Shown one piece after another: positions 44,604-52,358 of a stretch of 64,000 nucleotides of DNA. The position numbers were made by a program, and so were the translations under genes. Every line of letters begins with the position of its first letter. The first letter of the stretch is position 1. Below the pieces are notes generated by a model. It ran no database searches and had not been told where the DNA came from. It worked only from the letters and a program-made list of their open reading frames with translations. Location of the stretch: contig NZ_KB899260.1 in the NCBI RefSeq assembly GCF_000378105.1, positions 18,939 to 82,938 on the forward strand, in the 5' to 3' direction. The stretch is from Rubritalea marina DSM 17716. Its GTDB lineage: Bacteria > Verrucomicrobiota > Verrucomicrobiia > Verrucomicrobiales > Akkermansiaceae.

Positions 44604-45854
44604 CTAGTCGTCGGATTTGGCGAGTTTAGCATTCTCAAAGGTTTCTTGGTCAATTAAGCCGTTTTGGTGTAGCCTGAGGAGATTGTTGTCCCATTGGATA
44701 TTACCAGATCTGCGGATAGCATCTTCCAGAGCACTGACACCTCTATCATAAGCTGCAACAGCTGCGCCAACAGAATCGTCATTATTGTTTAGAAATTCGT
44801 AATTCAAAACTCTGCCGTGAATCCCATTTAGCAGACCTTGAGAGTGGATGAAGATCATGATTTCGCCAAGCCTGTTCAAGATGGAAGCGTGTTTCTCTTT
44901 CGGGTACATCTCCAAAATACGGCCCATAGTCTTGACCGCTCCAGTGGTGTGGAGGGTTGACAGCACGAGGTGGCCGGTTTGTGCTGCTTCTAGGCAGGTA
45001 TCCATAGCCTCGCGGTCACGAATCTCCCCTAGGAGGATGATGTGAGGCGCTTTACGGAGAACGTCTTTGAGGCCTTGGCGGTATGAGGAAACATCGCGTC
45101 CTACTTCTTGTTGAGTGACAATGGAAGGTGCCAGCGTGCGCATGCCTGGTACATCTGGGTCATCCATGTCATGTGGGTAACGGTATTCTACAGGGTCTTC
45201 GATTGTTACGATGTGTTTTGGGTGGTGGCGTCGTGCCCAATTAATCAGTGATGCAAGGGTCGTGGATTTTCCTGAACCAGTTGGTCCAGTTACTAGACAT
45301 AGACCAGCTCTTTTGAGGACGCCTGAACGAAGCGATCGTATTGTGTCTGGCTGGATGCCTAGCGATTCTAGCTCGGGGATTTCGTCATTTAAAATTCGAC
45401 ACGTGATTCCCAAGCCGGGGGCACTTAAATGGGCTTGTATACGAAGACGGCCCGAAATTTCTCCATTCGTTCCGTATTGAATGCCATTGCATGCAAAGTC
45501 GTCTACTTTTGTGGCCTTGAAGTTTTCAATAGCTTCCTCAATGTGGTTGGTGCTGCTTTTATGATTGTTAAAGTCATGTGAGTCATCCTCCTTGTTGTTG
45601 AGGAGAGCTACGTAAATTTTGTACATGGAGTTGGAGGGGATCACTCCAAGGTATGCTAGAGATTCCATCCCTTGGTGGGTCTCAATGTACATGGGTTGAT
45701 TCGCACGCAGCTGGATATCCGATACTCCCTTTTCAGCACATGTTTGGAAGATGAGCTTGAGGAATTGTTCCCCACTCAATGAATCCGAAAAGGCCTGGGA
45801 GCCTAATTCGTTTGGAAGTGGTGGTGGTGAAGGTATGTTTACAGCGGCATCCAT
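44604..45854 (-). CDS. pilT: PilT-like retraction ATPase
   Basis: A 416-residue GspE/PilT-family ATPase, longer than the usual 345 residues because of extra N-terminal sequence including a Ser/Asn/His-rich insert (about 95-115). The N domain has GVSDIQLRANQPMYIE (about 38-53). The core has Walker A GPTGSGKST (about 199), Asp box TIEDPVEYRYP, Walker B IILLGEIRD and His box VLSTLHTTGAVKTMGRI. No zinc-binding cysteines follow, unlike the PilB protein, which supports a retraction ATPase. It is the first gene of the minus-strand pilus array, with 258 bases of upstream DNA. Confidence 0.88.
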   Translation of the reverse strand: MDAAVNIPSPPPLPNELGSQAFSDSLSGEQFLKLIFQTCAEKGVSDIQLRANQPMYIETHQGMESLAYLGVIPSNSMYKIYVALLNNKEDDSHDFNNHKSSTNHIEEAIENFKATKVDDFACNGIQYGTNGEISGRLRIQAHLSAPGLGITCRILNDEIPELESLGIQPDTIRSLRSGVLKRAGLCLVTGPTGSGKSTTLASLINWARRHHPKHIVTIEDPVEYRYPHDMDDPDVPGMRTLAPSIVTQQEVGRDVSSYRQGLKDVLRKAPHIILLGEIRDREAMDTCLEAAQTGHLVLSTLHTTGAVKTMGRILEMYPKEKHASILNRLGEIMIFIHSQGLLNGIHGRVLNYEFLNNNDDSVGAAVAAYDRGVSALEDAIRRSGNIQWDNNLLRLHQNGLIDQETFENAKLAKSDD

Positions 45855-46112
45855 TGATCTCTTTTATTGTGGCAATTGGGGGGACGCTTAAAGCGCATAT
45901 TGTCCTACTAAAATGGGTTTGTGAAGAAGAAAATTGTGAAGGGTTTAGTTATTTTGAAATTGTGTGTAATACAACTAGTTAAAATATTTATCCAAATGTG
46001 GCAATGGGAAAATAGATGGAACCTTTGGGTGGTGTGGCGATATTCGAGCTTGATCAATGAAGTTAGCTAATTTTCTCTTGAGGTAATGTAGAGGATTGGG
46101 TAGATCAGAATT
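45855..46112. other. Divergent intergenic region, pilus array and ABC genes
   Basis: This 258-base AT-rich stretch between divergent genes must hold promoters for both the pilus array and the ABC operon. No clear sigma-54 element (GG and GC spaced by ten) and no small gene was found. Confidence 0.5.
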
Positions 46113-46763
46113 ATGGCAACGGAGAACTATATATTGATGAATCAGGGTTTTTCTATAGGGTATAACCACCCTTTGGCTGAAGTGGGGGCTCCAGTTGCGC
46201 TTGGTGATGGAACACATTATTTATTGGCCAGAAACGGTAGGGGTAAAACAACCTTGTTGAGGACATTAGCGGGGGTTTTGAAGTCTTTATCAGGTCAGTT
46301 CAAAATTGATGGGTGTCTGCAGTTTGTGCCTGAGGATATTGAATTCAATGATCACTTAAATTCGAAAGTGCTGTTCAAAGCCTTATTGCCGAAGGATAGG
46401 TTCGATGCATGTGTTGGTTTTGCTGATAGTATCGAGTTGGACTTAAATATGAGCTATCGAAGTCTCTCAACGGGTAATAAAAGGAAAGTAAGTTGGTTGC
46501 TTGCTGAGTTCTCAGTTGTCGAGGGGCAGAATAATATAGTTTTGTTAGATGAGCCATTCACTGGACTCGATTCCTACACCAGAGAGAAGATCATGGAGTA
46601 TTGGGGGGAGAATTCGGATGGAATTTGCCGGCTTGTTAGTTGCCACCCGGATTTTGATAGTATGTGTATCGGTAGTGCTGTGCTTATTTCAGAGGGGCAA
46701 TTGAGTCATTCAGCTTCTCAGGAGTTGGCTTCATGGGGCGAATTAAAAAAGCAATTGGTATAG
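46113..46763 (+). CDS. ABC transporter ATP-binding protein
   Basis: A 216-residue ATPase subunit. Walker A reads ARNGRGKTT (residues about 42-50), the signature YRSLSTGNKRKVSW lies at about 112-125, and Walker B IVLLDEPFTGLD at about 145-156, with H-loop SCHPD. Signature LSTGN is a variant of LSGGQ. Together with the next gene it makes an exporter or efflux-type ABC complex; the substrate is unknown. The start of the next gene is four bases away, so the two are coupled. Confidence 0.9.
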   Translation: MATENYILMNQGFSIGYNHPLAEVGAPVALGDGTHYLLARNGRGKTTLLRTLAGVLKSLSGQFKIDGCLQFVPEDIEFNDHLNSKVLFKALLPKDRFDACVGFADSIELDLNMSYRSLSTGNKRKVSWLLAEFSVVEGQNNIVLLDEPFTGLDSYTREKIMEYWGENSDGICRLVSCHPDFDSMCIGSAVLISEGQLSHSASQELASWGELKKQLV

Positions 46764-46766
46764 AAG

Positions 46767-47534
46767 ATGAAGAGTATATTTAAATTGTCTTGGGTGTCCT
46801 TAGTGTATGAGAAGCTCGTTTTTCTTGTGGTGTTACTTGCTGTATGCTTGCCGTTTGTAATGGCTGAGTTGACGCACTACCAGGTCGATAACGCTATACT
46901 GGAGCCAGCAAGGGCTCAGGTTGCATGGCAGTTTGCTTGGTTGGCTTCGTTTCTGTGGCTAACTTACGAGGCTGCAAAGCTGGGAAGTGGGCATGTGATG
47001 CGAGGTATGGGGGTTTACTTTAAGAGTAAGGGGGTTCATCAAGGTGAGCAATTGTGTGCATTATGGTTGGCTCCATTTATTATTTGCGTCGTGCTCGCAA
47101 TGTGTGCTTTTGCAGTATCTTTGTTAGGAGCCATTCCTAGTGATGTTCAAGAAGCTAGGCACTGGAAATTACTAGGGGTGCAGCACCTAGCATTCATTAT
47201 CGTTGTGGTGTCGCCTTTGTTGATGTTGGCTGTATCTCTAGGAAGTCGGTTTGGTTTGACTGTAGGCTATGTTTTCACGGCGGCTCTTAGCTTTGTTGGG
47301 TTCTACGGAGTGAGTATCATAGAGACTATTGTGCGATTTAATGATTCGTTCTCATTAGATTTGCTCTACGTCATACTTCCTCATTATTACCTTGGAGATC
47401 TAACGCATCGATTCATACACAAGCAGGGGGCTCTCAGTTTGGAGGAGTTTTTTGTGGTGTTTGAATATCTCTCTGGGTGGGCAATTGTTGTCTCAATGGT
47501 GGCTACAGTATTATTCAACTATAAAAAGAGGTAG
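46767..47534 (+). CDS. ABC transporter membrane protein
   Basis: A 255-residue protein with about six hydrophobic helices (about 12-30, 48-65, 105-125, 145-165, 170-190 and 230-250), the topology of ABC-2 type permeases such as CcmB- or NatB-like subunits. It has no ATPase or solute-binding domain. It follows the ATPase gene by four bases and its stop is four bases ahead of the next start, giving a three-gene operon. No substrate motif was recognised. Confidence 0.82.
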   Translation: MKSIFKLSWVSLVYEKLVFLVVLLAVCLPFVMAELTHYQVDNAILEPARAQVAWQFAWLASFLWLTYEAAKLGSGHVMRGMGVYFKSKGVHQGEQLCALWLAPFIICVVLAMCAFAVSLLGAIPSDVQEARHWKLLGVQHLAFIIVVVSPLLMLAVSLGSRFGLTVGYVFTAALSFVGFYGVSIIETIVRFNDSFSLDLLYVILPHYYLGDLTHRFIHKQGALSLEEFFVVFEYLSGWAIVVSMVATVLFNYKKR

Positions 47535-47538
47535 CGAG

Positions 47539-48345
47539 ATGAACCTACTTATTAAAATTGTGTTATCAGTGCTCGGTGTGTTTCTGATTGTGGATGGGTA
47601 TGCTAGGTTGCCTCATAAAGGTGGGCAGCCTTTTAACCCGGTTGAGTTAAAGGGGAGTGCTTATGGAGCAATTATTGGAATGGCGCTGCAGGAGCCTATT
47701 GGGGTAATACATCATGGTGGGCAATCTCATGACCATATGGCTGGCGGAGGGCGAATGGAAGGTAAGTCTTTCTTAGTGAGGTCAAAAATTCATATGCTCC
47801 AGATGGAGAACAGGGTGAGGCAGCACAATGGTCCTTATTATGGTGGAAGGGCTGTACGTGATTACGAAGATCAAAAAGTTCGTAAAATTACAGAGTTAGC
47901 ATACGAAATGGATCCCAAGAACTATGGGAATTTTATTAATTTGAGTCACTTTTATATGACCTCGCCTATGATTGAGGGGGATAAGGCACAGGCGGTGTAT
48001 GATTTGGCGGAACGAACAATTAGTGAGTGCCAAAAGTTTCCAAACCTACCAGAAGCTCAATTGACTTTAGCCGTAGCGACCGAATTAATACTCATCTTGC
48101 GCAGTAATGGTGTCGCTCATGAAGATTATGATTCATTGGAAGAATATTATGAGAGGTATGCGAAGGCTGTGGCCTCTTATAAAGAGTGTATGAAGCGTGT
48201 GATTGAAGATGGTAGGATTGATTACATTGGGGTCAATCGACTTGAAGAAATTAAGAAGCGTGAAACCTTGTTTGACTATACCTTGAAGGGATATGCTCGT
48301 TTAATTTCAGAGTCGACGGCGCAACGGCGTGGAAATGAACAGTAG
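47539..48345 (+). CDS. Anchored helical protein with His-rich segment, ABC partner
   Basis: Not recognised. From the ATG at 47539, preceded by GAGG, it has 268 residues. A hydrophobic N terminus (IKIVLSVLGVFLIVDGYA, about 4-21) is an anchor or signal. A histidine-rich segment follows (VIHHGGQSHDHMAGGG, about 57-72). The remainder is helical with TPR-like pairs (YEMDPKNYGNFINLSHFYM, ERTISECQKFPNLPEAQLTLA). It is the third gene of the ABC operon. The His cluster suggests metal binding, for instance a metal-linked export system, but this is inference. Confidence 0.72.
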   Translation: MNLLIKIVLSVLGVFLIVDGYARLPHKGGQPFNPVELKGSAYGAIIGMALQEPIGVIHHGGQSHDHMAGGGRMEGKSFLVRSKIHMLQMENRVRQHNGPYYGGRAVRDYEDQKVRKITELAYEMDPKNYGNFINLSHFYMTSPMIEGDKAQAVYDLAERTISECQKFPNLPEAQLTLAVATELILILRSNGVAHEDYDSLEEYYERYAKAVASYKECMKRVIEDGRIDYIGVNRLEEIKKRETLFDYTLKGYARLISESTAQRRGNEQ

Positions 48346-48382
48346 AGTTGAGTATGATTTTGATCTAAAAAGTAATTATAAT

Positions 48383-48417
48383 AAAAAAGCGCGTGATGAA
48401 GCATCACGCGCTTTTTT
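48383..48417. terminator. Bidirectional terminator between the ABC operon and ndk
   Basis: A 16-base perfect stem (48383-48398 with 48402-48417), GC-rich in the middle with A6/T6 ends and a three-base loop. It serves the convergent ABC operon and ndk. Confidence 0.93.
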
Positions 48418-48442
48418 GTAAATTGAAGTTCTCTCAGTTGTC

Positions 48443-48862
48443 TTAGAAGAGTTCGCCTGGAGAGAAGAAGCGTTTGAGTTCAGCTTCTGCGGTTTCTGGG
48501 CTATCGGATGCGTGGCAGACGTTGACCATGGAGTTTTCTCCGAAGTCGCCGCGGAGTGTGCCTTTTGGAGCTGCGGTGGAGTCTGTTGGTCCGAGGTGGT
48601 CACGCACGCGGGTGATAGCGTTTTCGCCTTCTAACGCGAGAGCGATTACTGGAGTCTTCTGCATGAATTCAAGGATTTCTGGGAAGAACGGGCGATCTGC
48701 GATGTGCGCGTAGTGTTCGGTGAGGAGAGCCTCGGTGAGTTCCATCATCTTGATGCCTTTGATGCTAAGGTCGAGAGCAAGAAAGCGCTCGAGCACGGTG
48801 CCGGAAAGGTTTTTTTCGATGGTATCGGGCTTGAAGAGGATAAGCGTTGTTTCTTTAGACAT
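48443..48862 (-). CDS. ndk: Nucleoside diphosphate kinase
   Basis: Ndk transfers phosphate between nucleoside tri- and diphosphates through a phosphohistidine and keeps NTP and dNTP pools in balance. The 139 residues start TTLILFKPDTIEKNLSG. The active-site His117 lies in NVCHASDSPE, in line with His117 of the Escherichia coli enzyme. TPVIALALEGENAITRVRDHLGPTDS and GTLRGDFG are typical. It is divergent from rpsO. Confidence 0.97.
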   Translation of the reverse strand: MSKETTLILFKPDTIEKNLSGTVLERFLALDLSIKGIKMMELTEALLTEHYAHIADRPFFPEILEFMQKTPVIALALEGENAITRVRDHLGPTDSTAAPKGTLRGDFGENSMVNVCHASDSPETAEAELKRFFSPGELF

Positions 48863-48917
48863 GATGTTGGGGTATCTGATCTGTGCGATGCCTGCAAGGG
48901 TAATTCTAATAATCTCC

Positions 48918-48946
48918 TTGCATTCTTTGGATTATGCTCTTATGTA
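48918..48946 (+). promoter_or_regulatory. Predicted rpsO promoter
   Basis: TTGCAT (48918-48923), 17 bases, TATGTA (48941-48946), followed by GCGCAG, about 60 bases upstream of the rpsO start. The layout resembles the rRNA and tRNA-Gly promoters in this window. Confidence 0.5.
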
Positions 48947-49008
48947 GCGCAGTCCCGAGTAGGGAGGTCTGGTTCATGAAGGACTGGTCCTGAACACAAT
49001 TATTCAAA

Positions 49009-49266
49009 ATGAGCGATATTACTATCAACCCGAAAGACTACCAACTTCACGAAGGTGACACAGGTAGTGCCGATTATCAAATTGCACTTCTTACTGTGCG
49101 CATTCTTCATCTCACCGATCACATGAATGCAAACAAGAAGGACGTCTCTAGCCGTCGCGGTCTTCTCCGTCTCGTGTCACGCCGTCGCAAGCTTCTTGAT
49201 TACCTCAAGGCAAACTCAGAAGAGCGTTACCAGAAGGCCATTAAAGGTCTTGGTCTTCGCCGCTAA
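49009..49266 (+). CDS. rpsO: 30S ribosomal protein S15
   Basis: S15 is an early-binding protein of the small subunit that contacts 16S rRNA helices. The 85 residues are close to the usual 89, with [19 protein letters not shown] (about 14-32) and [33 protein letters not shown] (about 35-67) as family core. It starts ATG and is followed, after a long leader with hairpins, by pnp, the conserved rpsO-pnp pair of many bacteria. Escherichia coli S15 represses its own translation, and the same is conceivable here. Confidence 0.97.
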   Translation: MSDITINPKDYQLHEGDTGSADYQIALLTVRILHLTDHMNANKKDVSSRRGLLRLVSRRRKLLDYLKANSEERYQKAIKGLGLRR

Positions 49267-49276
49267 GTTACTTTTC

Positions 49277-49304
49277 GAAGGTCACGGTTCACTCCGTGGC
49301 CTTC
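49277..49304 (+). terminator. Hairpin between rpsO and pnp
   Basis: An 11-base perfect stem (49277-49287 with 49294-49304) with a six-base loop, eleven bases after the rpsO stop. The following bases are only weakly T-rich, so partial termination or an RNA-processing site is more likely than full termination. Confidence 0.6.
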
Positions 49305-49341
49305 TTCATATCTAGGACCAATCTAGGATTTAAAAATTGAG

Positions 49342-49400
49342 AATTAGTAGTGCTTCCATAGATGTGCTGCTAATTTTTAGTTTTTAGCTTCTAGCTAAAA
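49342..49400 (+). promoter_or_regulatory. pnp leader hairpins
   Basis: A 12-base stem (49342-49353 with 49364-49375, three G-U pairs) is followed by a second, eight-base perfect stem (49382-49389 with 49393-49400) and a short stem at 49412-49426. Together these occupy most of the 125 bases before pnp. In Escherichia coli a pnp leader hairpin is cut by RNase III and bound by the enzyme for autocontrol; a similar role is inferred. Confidence 0.55.
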
Positions 49401-49524
49401 TAGAGGGAAGAATGACGGCACGTCATCTGAGTTCTTTCCTGAGTATGGCGGAAGGTCCGCTGTGGCTCGAAGACAATATAATTGGAGGCCAACGAAGTGC
49501 TGCCAATGTGACGAAAGAAGAAAT

Positions 49525-51672
49525 ATGAATATACATAAAGTGACGAGCCAGGTCGGCTCAAACCCTATCAGTTTTGAAACTGGTAAAATGGCAAAGCTCG
49601 CAGATGGTGCTGTTGTCGTAACTTCAGGTGAAACTACAGTTCTTGTGACTGCTTGTTCCCTTACTAAAATCAAGCCAGGACAGTCCTGGTTCCCGCTCTC
49701 TGTAGAATACAAGGAGAGAGCATTCGCCGCTGGTGTTTTCCCAGGTGGCTACTTCAAGCGTGAAGGTCGTCCGACTGAGAAAGAGATTCTCACTTGTCGT
49801 ATGACTGACCGTCCGCTTCGTCCGCTTTTCCCTAAAGGTTACCTTTACGAGACTCAGATCGTAGCACTCATGCTTTCCGCTGATGGCATCAACGACGCTG
49901 ACATTCTTTCCATGAATGGTGCTTCTGCAGCACTCGTGGTATCTGACATTCCATTCGCTCGCCCAGTGGGTGCAGTCCGCGTGGGCCGTGTTGAAGGTGA
50001 GTTTGTGGTGAACCCAACATTCGAACAACGCGAAGAGTCAGATCTTGACCTTGTTTATGTAGGTGACAAAGAAAACGTGATCATGATCGAAGGTGGTGCT
50101 GACCAGATTCCTGAAGAGGAATTCATTAAAGCACTGCGTTTTGCTCAAGAGAATGTTCAGAAGCTTGTCGCTGCTCAAGAAGAGCTCAAGGCTCTTGCTG
50201 GTAAAGAGACTCGTGAGTACTCCGTTTCTGTAGCTGAGCAAGATCTTCTCGACATCGCTTACGAAGTTGCTGGTGATCGCATCGAAGGTGCTATCTACGC
50301 GGCTTCTAAAGTGGAGCGTGCTAAGAAAGTTGGCGCACTTCGCGACGAAGTAGAAGCTGCTATCATGGAGCGTTTCCCAGAGACAACTGACTTCCAGATC
50401 GAGCAAGCATTCGAATTCCTTCAGAAGAAGGCATTCCGTATCTCCATCATGGAGAAGGGTGTGCGTGCAGACGGCCGTAAGCCAGCTGACCTCCGTCCGC
50501 TTTTCGCTGAAGAAGGTCTCCTTCCAAAGGTTCACGGTTCTGCTCTCTTTGCTCGTGGTGAAACACAAGCACTCGCAGTTTCCACTCTTGCTCCAGCAGA
50601 TGAGCGCCAGTACTTCGATAACTACGCAGGCGGCGAAGACAGCAAGCGTTTCATCCTTCACTACAGCTTCCCTCCATTCTCTGTTGGTGAAGCAGGTCGC
50701 TTCGGCGGTCTCAATCGTCGTGAAATCGGTCACGGTAACCTCGCTGAGCGTTCTATCGCACCAGTGATTCCTGACGAAGAAGATTTCCCATACGCAGTGC
50801 GTACGGTTTCCGAAGTTCTTGAGTCCAATGGTTCATCCTCCATGGCGACCGTTTGTGCGGGTACTATGTCCCTTCTTGGTGCCGGTGTTCCACTTAAGGC
50901 TCCAGTTTCTGGTATCTCTGTCGGTCTTGTGACTGAGTTTGATGACGCAGGCAACATGGTGAAGTACGAGCGACTTCTCGACATCATCGGTTCTGAAGAT
51001 TTCTACGGCGACATGGACTTCAAACTCTGTGGTACTCCTGACGGTGTGACTTCCTACCAGCTTGACCTCAAGCTCGACGGTATCCCACTCAGCATTCTCG
51101 AAGAAGCAATCTACCAAGCGAAGGACGGCCGCGCGCTCGTTCTCGACAAGATGCTCTCCGTGATCAGCGAGACTGCAACCATCTCTGAGAATGCTCCACG
51201 CATCGAGTCTGTGAAGATCAATCCAGACAAGATCGGTATGCTCATCGGCCCTGGTGGCAAGAACATCAAGGCAATCCAGGCTGAGTCTGGTGCTGACCTC
51301 AATATCGAAGATGATGGCACTGTGCACATCTACGCATCTAAGAATGAGTCACTCGAGCGTGCTAAGGAGATGATCAACCAGATGTTTGCTGAAGTAGAAG
51401 TCGGTAAGGTCTACGATGGTAAGATCGTTTCTTGCACTAAGTTTGGAGCATTCGTTGAAGTTCTTCCTGGTAAGGATGGACTCATCCACATCTCTGAGCT
51501 TGCTGAAGGTCGCGTAGAGAAGACTGAAGATGTTGTGAATGTTGGCGATCAAGTGAAAGCCAAGTGTATCGGCATTGACGACAAAGGTCGTGTGAAGATG
51601 TCTATTCGTGCAGCGCTTCGCGAAGCTAAGAAGGCTGAAGCGGCTCCTGCCGAAGAAGCTGCTGCTGAATAA
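49525..51672 (+). CDS. pnp: Polyribonucleotide nucleotidyltransferase (PNPase)
   Basis: PNPase degrades RNA 3'-to-5' with phosphate and is part of RNA turnover. From the ATG at 49525 it has 715 residues: RNase PH domain 1 (about 1-140), a helical linker, RNase PH domain 2 (about 300-540) with [27 protein letters not shown], a KH domain with [17 protein letters not shown] (about 560-585), and an S1 domain with [20 protein letters not shown] (about 635-655). The C terminus is Ala/Glu-rich. Codons are strongly biased, as expected for high expression. An ATG at 49462 would add 21 unlikely residues. Confidence 0.97.
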   Translation: MNIHKVTSQVGSNPISFETGKMAKLADGAVVVTSGETTVLVTACSLTKIKPGQSWFPLSVEYKERAFAAGVFPGGYFKREGRPTEKEILTCRMTDRPLRPLFPKGYLYETQIVALMLSADGINDADILSMNGASAALVVSDIPFARPVGAVRVGRVEGEFVVNPTFEQREESDLDLVYVGDKENVIMIEGGADQIPEEEFIKALRFAQENVQKLVAAQEELKALAGKETREYSVSVAEQDLLDIAYEVAGDRIEGAIYAASKVERAKKVGALRDEVEAAIMERFPETTDFQIEQAFEFLQKKAFRISIMEKGVRADGRKPADLRPLFAEEGLLPKVHGSALFARGETQALAVSTLAPADERQYFDNYAGGEDSKRFILHYSFPPFSVGEAGRFGGLNRREIGHGNLAERSIAPVIPDEEDFPYAVRTVSEVLESNGSSSMATVCAGTMSLLGAGVPLKAPVSGISVGLVTEFDDAGNMVKYERLLDIIGSEDFYGDMDFKLCGTPDGVTSYQLDLKLDGIPLSILEEAIYQAKDGRALVLDKMLSVISETATISENAPRIESVKINPDKIGMLIGPGGKNIKAIQAESGADLNIEDDGTVHIYASKNESLERAKEMINQMFAEVEVGKVYDGKIVSCTKFGAFVEVLPGKDGLIHISELAEGRVEKTEDVVNVGDQVKAKCIGIDDKGRVKMSIRAALREAKKAEAAPAEEAAAE

Positions 51673-51705
51673 AGTAGCTTAGGGTTTCAACTCTATTAAA
51701 ATCAC

Positions 51706-51739
51706 AAAGCCACCTTGCGAAGAGCAGGGTGGCTTTTTT
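51706..51739 (+). terminator. Terminator after pnp
   Basis: A 13-base stem (51706-51718 with 51724-51736, one G-U pair) with a five-base loop and six T. On the other strand it is only weakly T-rich but lies directly after the small convergent gene's stop. Confidence 0.93.
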
Positions 51740-51740
51740 G

Positions 51741-51872
51741 TTATTGATCCTTTGATTCGGCATTTTCCTCAATCACTGAAGTGTCAGCATTGACGAGGTA
51801 ATTGTAGCCAATCGTTAATCCAAGGGCTCCTAGGATACCCAATGAAAGGAAAAAGAAGAGGCAGGATTTCAT
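51741..51872 (-). CDS. Small membrane peptide, 43 residues, unknown
   Basis: A complete short reading frame with ATG at 51872 and TAA at 51743-51741. The product is one hydrophobic helix (CLFFFLSLGILGALGLTIGY, residues 4-23) followed by an acidic tail (NADTSVIEENAESKDQ). Its stop lies next to the pnp terminator, the place expected for a convergent gene. There is no homology that can be recognised by eye. Its chance is supported by composition, hydrophobic helix then charged tail, but translation is not proven. Confidence 0.55.
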   Translation of the reverse strand: MKSCLFFFLSLGILGALGLTIGYNYLVNADTSVIEENAESKDQ

Positions 51873-51996
51873 GGGGCGTAGAATAGCTGTTGGGTGGTGC
51901 TTCGTCTAGCATTGATCTGCTAGTAAAGTAGTGTTTTGCTAAGTGTCTGGAAATGGGCGGGTTCTATCTTTCGTTAAAAAAAGGTTCTAAAAAAGT

Positions 51997-52025
51997 CTTG
52001 CGTAGAAATCCTGATTGTGTAGAAA
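51997..52025 (+). promoter_or_regulatory. Promoter of the tRNA-Gly genes
   Basis: CTTGCG (51997-52002), a 17-base spacer, TAGAAA (52020-52025) and then GCGCCCG. An A-rich stretch precedes it. It matches the rRNA promoter at 63.7 kb in both boxes, the spacing and the GC-rich discriminator. Confidence 0.75.
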
Positions 52026-52044
52026 GCGCCCGCGCAAGTCATTT

Positions 52045-52119
52045 GCGGGTGTAGCTCAGTGGTAGAGCGCAACCTTGCCAAGGTTGATGTCGTGAGTTCG
52101 AATCTCATCACCCGCTCCA
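52045..52119 (+). tRNA. tRNA-Gly (GCC), copy 1
   Basis: 75 bases including encoded CCA. The acceptor stem GCGGGTG pairs with CACCCGC, the D loop is AGTGGTA, the anticodon loop TTGCCAA has anticodon GCC, and TTCGAAT closes the T arm. It reads GGC and GGT glycine codons. Confidence 0.98.
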
Positions 52120-52165
52120 TTTGCCTTCGGGTAATGATGGGATTTGCTAGAAATATTCTGATCAT

Positions 52166-52240
52166 GCGGGTGTAGCTCAGTGGTAGAGCGCAACCTTGCC
52201 AAGGTTGATGTCGTGAGTTCGAATCTCATCACCCGCTCCA
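52166..52240 (+). tRNA. tRNA-Gly (GCC), copy 2
   Basis: Identical in sequence to copy 1, 46 bases downstream, also with encoded CCA. The intervening bases are not conserved with other flanks, which suggests a recent tandem duplication transcribed from one promoter. Confidence 0.98.
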
Positions 52241-52260
52241 TCAGATCTGTTTGCAACGAC

Positions 52261-52286
52261 GCGAGTCCCTAGAGGCTCGCTTTTTT
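52261..52286 (+). terminator. Terminator after the tRNA-Gly pair
   Basis: A seven-base stem (52261-52267 with 52274-52280, one G-U pair) with a six-base loop and six T, about 20 bases after the second tRNA. Confidence 0.8.
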
Positions 52287-52358
52287 GTGCCCAGACCGAG
52301 CTTTCAATGTTGCGAATTCTGGGTTGCCTTGTGCCTCTGGTGAGCCTAGCTTGCGCTC

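Noticed and set aside
45855..46112. Sigma-54 promoter for the pilus array
   Set aside because: TGGCAATTGGGGGG near 45874 has the GG but not the second GC box at the right distance.
50038..50733. A 231-residue minus-strand open frame inside pnp
   Set aside because: It is a shadow of the biased codon use in pnp, rich in Ser, Thr and Cys without family features.
51974..52256. Minus-strand open frames across the two tRNA-Gly genes
   Set aside because: They are antisense to the tRNAs; the peptide with RFELTTSTLARLRSTTELHP is the reverse strand of tRNA-Gly, a common false protein in databases.
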